Positions 8,431 through 16,510 of a DNA stretch of 64,000 bases are shown here, one piece after another; position 1 is the first letter of the stretch; each line of letters starts with the position of its first letter. The notes under the pieces were generated by a model. The model worked only from the letters and a program-made list of their open reading frames with translations. It was not told the DNA's origin and ran no database searches. This DNA is from Bog-473 sp963764305 (GTDB lineage Bacteria > Actinomycetota > Acidimicrobiia > Acidimicrobiales > RAAP-2): NCBI GenBank assembly GCA_963764305.1, contig CAVXSD010000001.1:511604-575603 (forward strand), read 5' to 3'. Both the position numbers and the translations under genes were made by a program.

Positions 8431-9116
8431 GTGAAGGTCACCGCATTGGAGATGCCGCCCGCGGTGGTGATGACCACTTGCGCGGAGGCAGTGGCCGACG
8501 GCGGCACCGTGACGTCGCAGGTGTTCGGGGCGGGGCAGCTCGTCGGGGCCACCTGGCCGTTGAACGTGGCCACGATCTGGCCGCTCGAACTCAGGAAGTT
8601 GGACCCTGCCACGACGACGGCCTGTCCCACCTGGCCGCTCGCGGGGGAGAGCGAGGAGATGACGGGCGGGCCGCCCGCCACGGCGGCCACCGTGGTCGAG
8701 GTGGTCGCGCCGTTCCCTCCGCCTCTCCCTGGGCGTGTCGACGACGGAGGGGACGGCACCGTGCTCGGCGACGCAACGGCGCTTCCGCCGGCCGTCCCGG
8801 CTGCAGTCGGAGATGGCGGCGACGGGCTGCTGCTCACCGACACGACCAGCGCGATGGCGGCCACCACCACCAGGGTGGCCACGACGGCGACGGACCCGAT
8901 CAGCCAGCGATCGGCGCGTCCTGGTGGGCGGCCGCTCCCCGACGGAGGGACCGCATCGGGTGGCCGGGCTCGCGACGGTGGTGGGGGAGGAGGCAACGGG
9001 GCGCCACCGGCCGCTGCGCGGGCGCGCCGGACCGCGCTCTCCATGGCCCCCAGGGCGCGCTGACCCGGGGAACCCGGGGGACCCGGGGGCGGCTCGGCCA
9101 CGCGGTCGTCTGGCAT
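8421..9116 (-). CDS. Pro-rich single-pass membrane protein with IPT/TIG domain
   Basis: 231 residues. The cytoplasmic N-terminal third is Pro/Arg-rich (PPPPPPPSRARPPDAVPPSG). A transmembrane helix WLIGSVAVVATLVVVAAIALVVSV follows (about 71-94). A Ser/Pro/Thr linker leads to a C-terminal IPT/TIG immunoglobulin-like domain: PPVISSLSPASGQVGQAVVVAGSNFLSSSGQIVATFNGQVAP...VPPSATASAQVVITTAGGISNAVTF. The TIG domain would lie outside the cell and may bind carbohydrate or act as a spacer. Overlap with the convergent PRTase gene is 10 bp. No partner gene is evident. Confidence 0.72.
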   Translation of the reverse strand: MPDDRVAEPPPGPPGSPGQRALGAMESAVRRARAAAGGAPLPPPPPPSRARPPDAVPPSGSGRPPGRADRWLIGSVAVVATLVVVAAIALVVSVSSSPSPPSPTAAGTAGGSAVASPSTVPSPPSSTRPGRGGGNGATTSTTVAAVAGGPPVISSLSPASGQVGQAVVVAGSNFLSSSGQIVATFNGQVAPTSCPAPNTCDVTVPPSATASAQVVITTAGGISNAVTFTYG

Positions 9117-9204
9117 CCGATCCTCCGACGCATATCTTTTCCCCGTTCGAAGGCTTCCATTCCCCCCTACAATTCACGGCGTTCCCTCACATCAGGAGAC
9201 GGCG

Positions 9205-10545
9205 ATGCGATCGGACATCATTTCCAGGCCGCGCCCGATGCGCCCCGGACGAGAGCCACCCCCGTCGGTGGGCACCGAGCCCGGGCGCGGTGTGGCGGCG
9301 GCGGCGGCGCCCCTCCTGGCCCACTTCTTCGGGGGCGTGCCGCCGGTGCGCTTCGAGTTCTGGGACGGGACCGCGCTCGGGCCCGCCCGCGGCGACATCG
9401 TGCAGGTGCGCTCACCGGACGCGGTGCGGCGGCTGCTCTGGGCGCCGGGCGAGATCGGGCTCGCCCGGGCCTTCGTGATGGGCGACCTCGCCTTCGAGGG
9501 CGACATCTTCGAGATGCTGGCGACCCTCCGCGCCGCGACCCCCGAGCGAATCCATGTCGGGTCACGGCTTCCCTGGCAGGCCATGCAGGCGGCGCGCCGT
9601 CTCGGGGTCATCGGCGGGCCGCTCCCACCTCCCCCCGAGGAGGCGGCACCACGGGGCCGGCTGCACTCGCGGGCACGGGACGCGCAGGTGGTGCAGCACC
9701 ACTACGACGTCAGCAACGATTTCTACGCCATGGTCCTCGGCCCCGCCATGACGTACTCCTGCGCCCGCTTCGCCCCGGGTGTCGACACGCTCGAAGCGGC
9801 CCAGGAATCCAAGCACGATCTCATCTGTCACAAGCTCGGGCTGCCGGACCGGGCGGGGCTGAGGGTCCTCGACGTCGGCTGCGGCTGGGGTTCCTTCGCC
9901 CTGCATGCGGCGCGCCACTACGGAGCCCGGGTGATCGGCGTGACGCTCAGCCCGGCGCAGGCGCACCGGGCACACGACCGGGTCGCGGCGGCCGGGTTGG
10001 AGAGCCAGATCGAGATACGCATTCAGGACTACCGGGACGTGCGAGACGGGGGGTTCGACGCGATCGCGTCCGTCGGCATGTTCGAGCATGTCGGCTCATC
10101 CAGGAGCGCCCAGTACTTCGGCACCATGCGCAGGCTGCTCGAGCCCGAGGGCCGGCTGCTCAACCACGCCATCTCGAGTGTGGGTGGATCACGCATCGGA
10201 CCGAGGACGTTCATCGGGCGCTACGTCTTCCCCGACGGCGAGCTCATCGATGTGGGCCAGGTGGTCCTGGGCCTGGAGGAGGCGGGTTTCGAGGTGCGCG
10301 ACGTCGAGTCCCTGCGCGAGCACTACGCCAGGACACTCCGCGCCTGGGTCGGGAACCTCCAGCAGCACTGGGATGCGGCGGTCGCCGAGGTGGGCGTTCG
10401 CCGGGCTCGCGTGTGGCTGCTCTACATGGCGGCGTCGGCCAACGGGTTCGAGGACGGCGGGATCTCCGTCCACCAGGTGCTGGGCGTGGTGCCGGGCCCG
10501 GGCGGCCGGAGCGGCATGCCGCCGACGCGGCGCAACTGGGCCTGA
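9205..10545 (+). CDS. Cyclopropane-fatty-acyl-phospholipid synthase family methyltransferase
   Basis: 446 residues. It should transfer a methylene (or methyl) group from S-adenosylmethionine to the double bond of unsaturated acyl chains in membrane phospholipids. An N-terminal CFA lipid-binding region (to about 150) precedes QHHYDVSNDFYAMVLGPAMTYSC (164-186), a hallmark of CFA/Mma synthases. The SAM motif VLDVGCGWGSFALHAA starts at 221. Later come SVGMFEHVG, RLLNHAISS, a C-terminal YARTLRAWVGNLQQHWD and W-L-Y-M-A. An AGGAGACGGCG site precedes the ATG. The next gene, isocitrate-dehydrogenase-like, starts about 40 bp downstream, so the two may be co-transcribed. The product could be a cyclopropane or a tuberculostearate-type branched chain. 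Confidence 0.88.
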   Translation: MRSDIISRPRPMRPGREPPPSVGTEPGRGVAAAAAPLLAHFFGGVPPVRFEFWDGTALGPARGDIVQVRSPDAVRRLLWAPGEIGLARAFVMGDLAFEGDIFEMLATLRAATPERIHVGSRLPWQAMQAARRLGVIGGPLPPPPEEAAPRGRLHSRARDAQVVQHHYDVSNDFYAMVLGPAMTYSCARFAPGVDTLEAAQESKHDLICHKLGLPDRAGLRVLDVGCGWGSFALHAARHYGARVIGVTLSPAQAHRAHDRVAAAGLESQIEIRIQDYRDVRDGGFDAIASVGMFEHVGSSRSAQYFGTMRRLLEPEGRLLNHAISSVGGSRIGPRTFIGRYVFPDGELIDVGQVVLGLEEAGFEVRDVESLREHYARTLRAWVGNLQQHWDAAVAEVGVRRARVWLLYMAASANGFEDGGISVHQVLGVVPGPGGRSGMPPTRRNWA

Positions 10546-10588
10546 AGCCGTCCTGGCACGGACCGCCATTTCGCGCGACCCTGAACGC

Positions 10589-11668
10589 GTGGTGCCCGCC
10601 CGCCAGATCGTCGTCTGCGACGGCGACGAGACCGGGCAGGAATTGCTGAATGAGGCGCTGCGGGTCCTGCAGCCCGGCGTGCTCGGGTTCGATCTCGAGC
10701 TGCTGCGATTCGACCTGTCCCTCGGGAACCGCCGGGCCACGGCCAACGAGGTCGTCCGCGAGGCTGCGGCCGCCATGCGCGTCACCGGCCTGGGGCTCAA
10801 GGCGGCGACCATCACCCCCGAGGCGACGGGCGACGTCGGCAGCCCCAACCGCATCCTGCGCGAAGGCGTGGGCGGTTCGGTCATCGTGCGGACGGGTCGG
10901 CGCATCCCCGGCGTGGCCCCTCCGGCGTCGGTCGTCCACCCGATCGTGGTGGTGCGCATGGCGGTGGGGGACGCCTACGGGGCGGAAGAGCACAGGACGG
11001 GCGACCCCGGGACCATGGCGGAGCAGGCGTGGCGGACCGAGCGCATCGACCGCTCGACGTGTCGCTCCGTGGCGGAGTTCTCGTTCCGGACGGCATCCCC
11101 GCTCGATGCGTGCGTGTACGGAGGCCCGAAGTGGACCGTCTCCACCGTCTACGAGGGGATGCTGAAGGAGGAGATGGACGCCGCCGCGGCGCGCTATCCC
11201 GACGTGCTCTACCGCCCCACGTTGATCGACGCCGCCTACGCGGGGCTGCTCACCGAGTCGAGCAGCAGCCCGCTGGTCGTCCCGGCCCTCAACCGTGACG
11301 GGGACTGCCTCTCGGATCTCGTGTTGGCCCTGTTCGGCTCCATCGCCGGCGCCGAGTCCGTGTTGCTGGCTCTCGACGACCAGATGCACCCCGTCGTCGC
11401 CATGGCTGAGGCGCCGCACGGGACCGCGCCGTCGCTGATGGGCAAGAACGTGGCCAACCCGATGGCGATGCTCCTGGCCTGCGCCGCCGTGCTCGACCAT
11501 GCGGCGCACGGCGATGCCGGGGTGGCCGGGGCGGCCGCCGCCATCCGCCGGGCCACGCTCGGCGCGGCGGCCGACGGGATACGGACCTTCGACCTGGGTG
11601 GAGAGGCCTCGACCTCCGAGGTCGTCGACGAGGTCCTGCTCCGCCTGCGTCGCCGCTCTGCTGCCTGA
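10589..11668 (+). CDS. Isocitrate/isopropylmalate dehydrogenase family protein, divergent
   Basis: About 359 residues from a GTG 41 bp after the CFA-synthase stop; a second GTG follows immediately. It starts VVPARQIVVCDGDETGQELL, the family's GDGIG position here reading GDETG. The substrate loop SPNRILREGVGGSVIVRTGRR keeps the S-x-N-x-x-x-R-type spacing. VYGGPKWTVSTVYEGMLKEEM matches the lysine segment, LNRDGDCLSDLVLALFGSIAG the metal-aspartate segment, and AEAPHGTAPSLMGKNVANPMAMLLA the nucleotide loop. The order resembles eukaryote-type NADP-isocitrate dehydrogenases more than isopropylmalate dehydrogenases, but it is clearly divergent. Oxidative decarboxylation of a hydroxy-diacid is probable; the substrate is uncertain. 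Confidence 0.65.
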   Translation: MVPARQIVVCDGDETGQELLNEALRVLQPGVLGFDLELLRFDLSLGNRRATANEVVREAAAAMRVTGLGLKAATITPEATGDVGSPNRILREGVGGSVIVRTGRRIPGVAPPASVVHPIVVVRMAVGDAYGAEEHRTGDPGTMAEQAWRTERIDRSTCRSVAEFSFRTASPLDACVYGGPKWTVSTVYEGMLKEEMDAAAARYPDVLYRPTLIDAAYAGLLTESSSSPLVVPALNRDGDCLSDLVLALFGSIAGAESVLLALDDQMHPVVAMAEAPHGTAPSLMGKNVANPMAMLLACAAVLDHAAHGDAGVAGAAAAIRRATLGAAADGIRTFDLGGEASTSEVVDEVLLRLRRRSAA

Positions 11669-12039
11669 TCCCGCCAGGGGCAGGGGCGTTTGGCAGCCCC
11701 GATGACGGGGCAAGAGTGTCAGAGCGCCCAACCTGGCCAGGGGGCTGGCGCATCGGACGGGCACTGGACGGCTCTCTGGTCCGCGTCGGACGAGCCCGTA
11801 CCGCGCGCGAGTTCCGTCGTTGCTCCGCAGTTGCTCCGACCACTGGAGAACTGTCGTCGAGCCTCAGGCATGTGCGCGCCCGATCTCGACGGCCCGATCT
11901 CGACGGTACGGGAACTCATCATGGGCGGGATTTCGCGGTTCTCGGTCGCCGAACGTTGCGTCAGGCGTTTTGAGGGTGCCTTCCGACGCAAGAGACCTGT
12001 GTCCTCCACAGCCTTTCCCCCGTTTGTGGGGATTTCGGG
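11669..12039. other. Gene-free gap between convergent genes
   Basis: About 370 bp between the 3' ends of the dehydrogenase-like gene and the LigD polymerase gene. I see no convincing coding sequence. It contains a 14-bp tandem duplication, CCCGATCTCGACGG twice at 11879-11906, and a small stem CCCC-CGTTTGT-GGGG at 12017-12031 that might help end transcription of either gene. Confidence 0.5.
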
Positions 12040-12939
12040 TCAGCGCAGCCCAAGCGGTGCAAAGAGATCGCCGTGCGTGTCGACTCGACGCAACACGTCG
12101 TCGGTCTCGAAGCGGAGCAGGAGTGGATCGCGCGTGGTGGCGCACTTGTGCACCTCGGCCGGGGTTACCGGTGTCGACACAGTTGGTGTCGGCATGGCCC
12201 GGACCGAATAGACCGCGACGGTCGTCTTGGCCGAGTGGTTCTGGCTCCAGTCGATGAGGACCCGGCCGCGACGCAAGGACTTGCGCATGTTGGACACGAC
12301 GAGTTGCCCATGCTCTGACTCCAATTTGCGGGCGATCTCGTAAGCCCGGTCGCGGAGGCTGTCCCACGTCGTTTTCGGCCCGACGGCTGCATACACCTGC
12401 AAGCCCTTCGACCCGCTGGTCTTGGCAAAGGGCTCGGTTCCCTGCCGGCCGAGCTCCTCCATCACGTAGCCGGCCACCTCACAGCACTCGACGATCGAGG
12501 TCCCCTCGCCCGGGTCCAGATCGAAGACCATGTGATCGGGCCGTGCGGGGAGCTTGCGACGGCGCCCGACGTGCCAGAGCGGCACATGGAGCTCGATCGT
12601 CCCGAGGTTGGCGGCCCAGGCCAGAGTCGGGAGGTCGTCGACCATCGCGTACGGGATGACATCCTTGGCGTCATTGGCCGGGACCTCCACCGAGTGCACC
12701 CACTCAGGAGCGTGGGACGGGATGTGCTTCTCGAAGAAGGACTTGCCCTCGACCCCGTCGGGGAATCGCTTCATCGTCAGCGGCCTCTCCCGGACATGCG
12801 GCAGCATGACCGGCGCGACGCGCACGTAGTAGTCGATGAGTTTGCCCTTGGTGAACCCGGTCTCGGGGTAGAGGACCTTCTCGAGATTGGAGACGGAGAG
12901 CTCCCGGCCCTCGATCGTCGTCCGTGTGGACGTCGCCAT
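12040..12939 (-). CDS. ligD: LigD polymerase/primase domain protein (NHEJ)
   Basis: 299 residues as a stand-alone AEP-type polymerase. Start MATSTRTTIEGRELSVSNLEKVLYPETGFTKGKLIDYYVRVAPVMLPHVRERPLTMKRFPDGVEG is the classic LigD-POL opening. The catalytic metal-binding pair lies in HMVFDLDPGEGTS (DLD). KTSGSKGLQVYAAVGP and RGRVLIDWSQNHSAKTTVAVYSVRAMPTPTVSTPVTPAEV also match. It fills gaps and adds nucleotides at double-strand breaks in non-homologous end joining. In Mycobacterium the polymerase, phosphoesterase and ligase are one protein; here the polymerase is encoded 52 bp downstream of a separate PE-ligase gene, in the same direction, so they are likely one operon. The start was chosen at the ATG before the conserved block; the longer open frame upstream overlaps the ligase gene. 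Confidence 0.9.
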   Translation of the reverse strand: MATSTRTTIEGRELSVSNLEKVLYPETGFTKGKLIDYYVRVAPVMLPHVRERPLTMKRFPDGVEGKSFFEKHIPSHAPEWVHSVEVPANDAKDVIPYAMVDDLPTLAWAANLGTIELHVPLWHVGRRRKLPARPDHMVFDLDPGEGTSIVECCEVAGYVMEELGRQGTEPFAKTSGSKGLQVYAAVGPKTTWDSLRDRAYEIARKLESEHGQLVVSNMRKSLRRGRVLIDWSQNHSAKTTVAVYSVRAMPTPTVSTPVTPAEVHKCATTRDPLLLRFETDDVLRRVDTHGDLFAPLGLR

Positions 12940-12991
12940 CACGCCCCCGTCCACGGTCGGCGCACGGTCCGACCCCGTGCCCCGGGGGCGC

Positions 12992-14452
12992 TCATTCCAC
13001 GACCACTTCGTGGGGCGACTTGTCGGGGCGCAGGCCCCGCCAGGTCGGGTGGCGCAGCCGGCCGGCCGTCGTCCATTCGCCGAACTCCACCTCTCCCACC
13101 AGCGTGGGGCGCACGAAGTGCGCTGTGGCGGCGTCTCGGGCCGGGAGCACGGAGACGAAGGGGCTCTCCGGCGTGGCCAGCAGTCGAAGTTCGTGAAGGA
13201 GGGCGTCCCGCGCGTCGGCACTGAAACCGGTTCCCACCTTTCCGACATAGCGGAGTCCGCCGTCGTCGGGGATCCCGAGCAGGAGCGCGCCGAGACCGCC
13301 CTGCCGCTCGCCCCGCCCGTCAGTCCAGGCACCGACGACCGCCTCCTGCGTGCGGAAGGACTTGACCTTGGTCCAGTCAGGGTGGCGCCGGCCTGGTCGA
13401 TACGGCGAGGAACGCCGTTTGGCGATGATGCCTTCCAGGCCGTTCTCCACAGTGGCGGTCAGGATGTCCTGACCCGACACGTCACGGAATGCGTCCGTCG
13501 TGGTGAAGGTCTCCCCGGAAAGGTGCAGTGATTCGAGCCGTTGGCGCCGCTCGTCGTAGGGGGCATCCAGCATCGAGTGCCCGTCGACATAGAGAAGATC
13601 GAACGCAACGAAGCTGACGGGGTCCAACGCAGATCGTCGTTTTGCCTCTCGCTGATTGGACACGTGCATGCGCCGCTGCAGCCTCGAGAAGCTCGGTCGA
13701 CCGTCTTCGCCCAGCGCCACGATCTCACCGTCGATGATGCAGGTGGTCAATCCCAGGAATCTTCCGATGTCCGCCAGCTCGGGGAACGAGACTGTCACAT
13801 CGAGGTCGTTGCGACTCTGGGCTCGAACGCGTCCGCCTTCGACAAACAGGATCGCCCGGACCCCGTCCCATTTGATCTCGAAGGCCCAGTTCTTGTCGTC
13901 CGTCGGGAGCTTGCCGGCGACCGCCAGCATCGGCTTGATCGTGGTGGGCAGTTCGTCCGCCCGGGTGGACGGACCGTGCCGGTGGATCATCCAGTTGCGA
14001 TCCTTGGTCTGGAAGAGCACGAAGCTCGCGTCGACCTTCGCCCCGTGGAGCACGAACTTGACCTCGGAGTCGGACCACTTCTCCACGTCGTAGTGACCCG
14101 TGTCCCAGATGGTCATCTGGCCGCCGCCGTACTCGCCTCGAGGGATCTCGCCGGAGAACGACGCGTAGTCGAGGGGGTGGTCCTCCGTGTGTACGGCGAG
14201 GTGATTCTTGCCCGGAGTCTCGGGCAGACCCTTGGGAAGGGCCCACGAGGCGAGCACCCCGTCGCGCTCGAGCCGCAGGTCCCAGTGCAGACTCCGCGCG
14301 TGGTGCTCTTGGATCACGAAGGTCCGCCCGGAATGGCGTCTCGACGAGCGGCGCCCCATCGGTTCCGGCGTCTTCTGCGGATCCCGCTTCGTGCGGTAGG
14401 TCTCGAGCTTCCCCGCCTTGCTCCCCGCACCCTTGCTCGTGGCCTTCGGCAT
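12992..14452 (-). CDS. ligD: LigD phosphoesterase-ATP-dependent DNA ligase protein
   Basis: 486 residues. A Lys/Arg-rich start is followed by the LigD 3'-phosphoesterase domain (TFVIQEHHARSLHWDLRLERDGVLASWALPKGLP, about 44-77, and PRGEYGGGQMTIWDTGHY). The ATP-dependent ligase core begins near 185: motif I is FEIKWDGVRA with Lys194 as the adenylated residue, then RSRNDLD-like RAQSRNDLDVTVSFPEL, CIIDGEIVALGEDGRPSFSRLQ and EGIIAKRRSSPYRPGRRHPDWTKVK (motif IV/V). The C-terminal OB domain ends LRHPTWRGLRPDKSPHEV. It seals broken DNA ends in NHEJ after 3'-end cleaning. It is the first gene of the pair with the polymerase; no Ku gene lies within the window. ATG at MPKATSKG. Confidence 0.92.
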   Translation of the reverse strand: MPKATSKGAGSKAGKLETYRTKRDPQKTPEPMGRRSSRRHSGRTFVIQEHHARSLHWDLRLERDGVLASWALPKGLPETPGKNHLAVHTEDHPLDYASFSGEIPRGEYGGGQMTIWDTGHYDVEKWSDSEVKFVLHGAKVDASFVLFQTKDRNWMIHRHGPSTRADELPTTIKPMLAVAGKLPTDDKNWAFEIKWDGVRAILFVEGGRVRAQSRNDLDVTVSFPELADIGRFLGLTTCIIDGEIVALGEDGRPSFSRLQRRMHVSNQREAKRRSALDPVSFVAFDLLYVDGHSMLDAPYDERRQRLESLHLSGETFTTTDAFRDVSGQDILTATVENGLEGIIAKRRSSPYRPGRRHPDWTKVKSFRTQEAVVGAWTDGRGERQGGLGALLLGIPDDGGLRYVGKVGTGFSADARDALLHELRLLATPESPFVSVLPARDAATAHFVRPTLVGEVEFGEWTTAGRLRHPTWRGLRPDKSPHEVVVE

Positions 14453-14605
14453 CACCGGACACCACCGTACCCATAGTCTCAGGTTGGCCGGTGCAACGTG
14501 GGGTAAGAGCAACGACGGGTTGATGGATGGAAAGGGAAGAATGGCAAGACGGCTGATCGCACCTGCGGAACCCAGCGGAGCGGAACGCAGCTCCGAGGGC
14601 ATCAG

Positions 14606-15598
14606 ATGAATCTCGTTGAGCGGCTCGCCCGGAAGGCGGACCAGACGCAACAGGGCGTTCGTCCGCTGGCCTTCGCGGTCGGGGTATTCAAGAAGTTCGG
14701 CGACGACCGGGGCGGCTCGCTGTCCGCACTCTTGACCTTCTACGGGTTTCTGTCCCTGTTCCCGCTCCTGTTGCTCCTTGTGACGATCCTCGGCTTCTTC
14801 GGCGGCGGGGAGCATTCGTTCGTTCGGCGCGTCGAGAATTCGGCTTTTTCGCAATTCCCCGTCGTGGGAACGAAGCTCAGCACCAATATCCATGGCCTGC
14901 AGGGTCGCAGCATCCTCGGCCTGGTGGTGGGGATCGTCGTCGTGGTGTGGGGCTCGCAGGGCGCTCTGCAGACGGCGCAGTACGCGCAAGCGGAGATCTG
15001 GAACATCCCGGGCGTGAACCGTCCGAGTTTCTGGGCGCGTCTCGGGAGGACGGGATCCATGATGGTGGTCCTCGGCCTGTTCCTCCTCGTGAGCACGCTG
15101 TTGGCCGGCCTCGTGACGATCGGGCACCACGGCGGCCTGGCCGTCGTCGGGGCGGTTGTGTCGTCGCTCGTTGTCAACGTCGGTCTCTTCGTGGTCGCCT
15201 TCAGGCTGCTGACTCCGAAACAGATCCCTTGGAATGACATGGTGCCGGGCGCCATCGTGGGTGCGGTGGGATGGACCCTTTTGCAGTATCTCGGTGGTGT
15301 CCTCGTCGAGCATTCCCTGCGGAATACCAGCAAGGAATACGGCGCGTTCGCGCTCGTTCTGGGCCTCATCGGGTTCCTCTATCTGGCGGCCCAGGTCACC
15401 CTCTACGCCTCTGAGATCAATGTGGTCCGGGCCCGGCACCTCTGGCCGAGAGGATTGGTGCAGCCTCCACTGACGACGGCGGACAAGGAGGTGCTGTCCT
15501 CCATCGCGCTCGAGGGGCAGCGGCGACCGGAGCAATACGTGGCGACTGGCTTCCAAGCCGACGGCAATGCAGGCGAGGAGCAGCACGGAGCGCCGTAA
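14606..15598 (+). CDS. YihY/BrkB-family inner membrane protein
   Basis: 330 residues with about six transmembrane helices (for example GSLSALLTFYGFLSLFPLLLLLVTILGFFG, SILGLVVGIVVVVWGSQGALQTAQYA and MMVVLGLFLLVSTLLAGLV). The family signature FRLLTPKQIPWNDMVPGAIVGAVGWTLLQYLGG...YGAFALVLGLIGFLYLAAQVTLYASEIN is clear. These proteins were once called ribonuclease BN, wrongly, and are now treated as YihY membrane proteins of uncertain, possibly transport, function. It is divergent from the LigD genes, with 153 bp between, and followed by two small genes in the same direction. Confidence 0.85.
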   Translation: MNLVERLARKADQTQQGVRPLAFAVGVFKKFGDDRGGSLSALLTFYGFLSLFPLLLLLVTILGFFGGGEHSFVRRVENSAFSQFPVVGTKLSTNIHGLQGRSILGLVVGIVVVVWGSQGALQTAQYAQAEIWNIPGVNRPSFWARLGRTGSMMVVLGLFLLVSTLLAGLVTIGHHGGLAVVGAVVSSLVVNVGLFVVAFRLLTPKQIPWNDMVPGAIVGAVGWTLLQYLGGVLVEHSLRNTSKEYGAFALVLGLIGFLYLAAQVTLYASEINVVRARHLWPRGLVQPPLTTADKEVLSSIALEGQRRPEQYVATGFQADGNAGEEQHGAP

Positions 15599-15655
15599 TG
15601 CCGCAGGCCAGGCGTGGTCCCAGTTTCTCTCCCCTGACCATGGGTATTTCTCCCT

Positions 15656-15691
15656 GTGGCGCACCGTGGCGCACCGTGGCGCACCGTGGCG
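15656..15691 (+). repeat. 10-bp tandem repeat, 3.6 copies
   Basis: The unit GTGGCGCACC is repeated three times in a row followed by GTGGCG, directly upstream of the ribosome binding site (GAGGAGG) of the small gene at 15705. It could be a slippage-prone leader element; function unknown. Confidence 0.85.
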
Positions 15692-15704
15692 AGGAGGCAG
15701 TGCC

Positions 15705-15893
15705 ATGTCCAACAGCACCGTGACCCGTAGGCCCGCTCGATTCGGATTCCATGGGCTTGGAGCCGCGATGGCCCTCGCTGTCTGCAGCGCCCTCGTCGTC
15801 GGGTGGGCTTCGCTCCGGCACCGGATGTCGGGGACAGTGGAGTCGGCCTCGGCGGCTGAACCGATTTCGGGCCGCGTCGAAGGGGGGATCTGA
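15705..15893 (+). CDS. Small single-pass membrane peptide, hypothetical
   Basis: 62 residues: MSNSTVTRRPARFGFHG, a hydrophobic helix GAAMALAVCSALVVGWASL, then RHRMSGTVESASAAEPISG. It could be a one-TM membrane peptide or a short signal-bearing peptide. A good GAGGAGG site sits 7-13 bp ahead of the ATG. The stop lies 2 bp before the ATG of the next gene, so the two are almost certainly one transcript. No family recognised. Confidence 0.5.
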   Translation: MSNSTVTRRPARFGFHGLGAAMALAVCSALVVGWASLRHRMSGTVESASAAEPISGRVEGGI

Positions 15894-15895
15894 CC

Positions 15896-16360
15896 ATGTC
15901 GGTGATCAACCGCACTGGGCAGGGCGGCACCGCCCTGGATTTCTTGGAGGATGAGGATCTCGAGTTGCGACGACTCTTTATGGCGTTGCGAGCTCGGCGA
16001 GGCTCGTCGGTGGAGGAGCGTGCCCAATACGGGGATATCGCCAAAGAGACCATTCGGCACCTCGCCACGCGGGAGGCCGCCCTCGTCGATGCGAGCAACG
16101 TGGCCTCCGACGACCCGGGCTTGCAAGACTTCTCGAGCCGCGTAGAGGATGGCATGCGGCAGCACCGCCCCTACATCGAACGGGTCGAGAAGATGTCGCG
16201 CGGCGTCCAGGGCATCGACCTGAGGGTTGGTCAGGATATTTATGGCGAGATGGAGCAGCTCATGCAGGTTGTCGGTACCGAAATCGAATGGGAGCTGGAC
16301 GTCGCGCTCCCGGACCTCAAAGGCATCCTCGAGGCAACTGACCGGCCGGTGCGCCGCTAA
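15896..16360 (+). CDS. Hemerythrin-like (HHE) helical protein, partly degenerate
   Basis: 154 residues, nearly all helical. TALDFLEDEDLELRRLFMALRARRGSSVEERAQYGDIAKETIRHLATREAALVDA resembles the first two helices of HHE/hemerythrin cation-binding domains. In that family the first helix normally begins D-H and the second contains H-x4-E. The second (HLATRE) is kept, but the first His is replaced (EDEDLE), so iron binding may be lost or altered. A further His lies in MRQHRPYIERVEKM. It starts 2 bp after the small membrane peptide and looks translationally linked to it. Family assignment is by pattern and moderate. Confidence 0.5.
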   Translation: MSVINRTGQGGTALDFLEDEDLELRRLFMALRARRGSSVEERAQYGDIAKETIRHLATREAALVDASNVASDDPGLQDFSSRVEDGMRQHRPYIERVEKMSRGVQGIDLRVGQDIYGEMEQLMQVVGTEIEWELDVALPDLKGILEATDRPVRR

Positions 16361-16510
16361 CTCCGCACCCCTCTCGGCGCCCCATACGGCACGGGTCGTG
16401 CGCCGCCGGCAGGGGTCCGACGCGGGAGTGATGCGGAGTGGCAGGAGGACGTCCCGTATGGTCTACGGAGGTTCCAGCCCAGTCTGGGGCGAGGAAGCCG
16501 GGGACAAGGC

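Noticed and set aside
11669..12039. Hidden small gene or tRNA in the gap
   Set aside because: No cloverleaf, no ribosome binding site and no recognisable protein in any frame.
12939..13332. Long N-terminal extension of the LigD polymerase frame
   Set aside because: It is antisense-free but overlaps the ligase gene in another frame and has no homologous content; the ATG before the conserved block fits the family start.
14453..16165. Open frame extending the ligase protein to over 1000 residues
   Set aside because: The extension is the complement of the YihY and small-gene region and reads as low-complexity shadow sequence.
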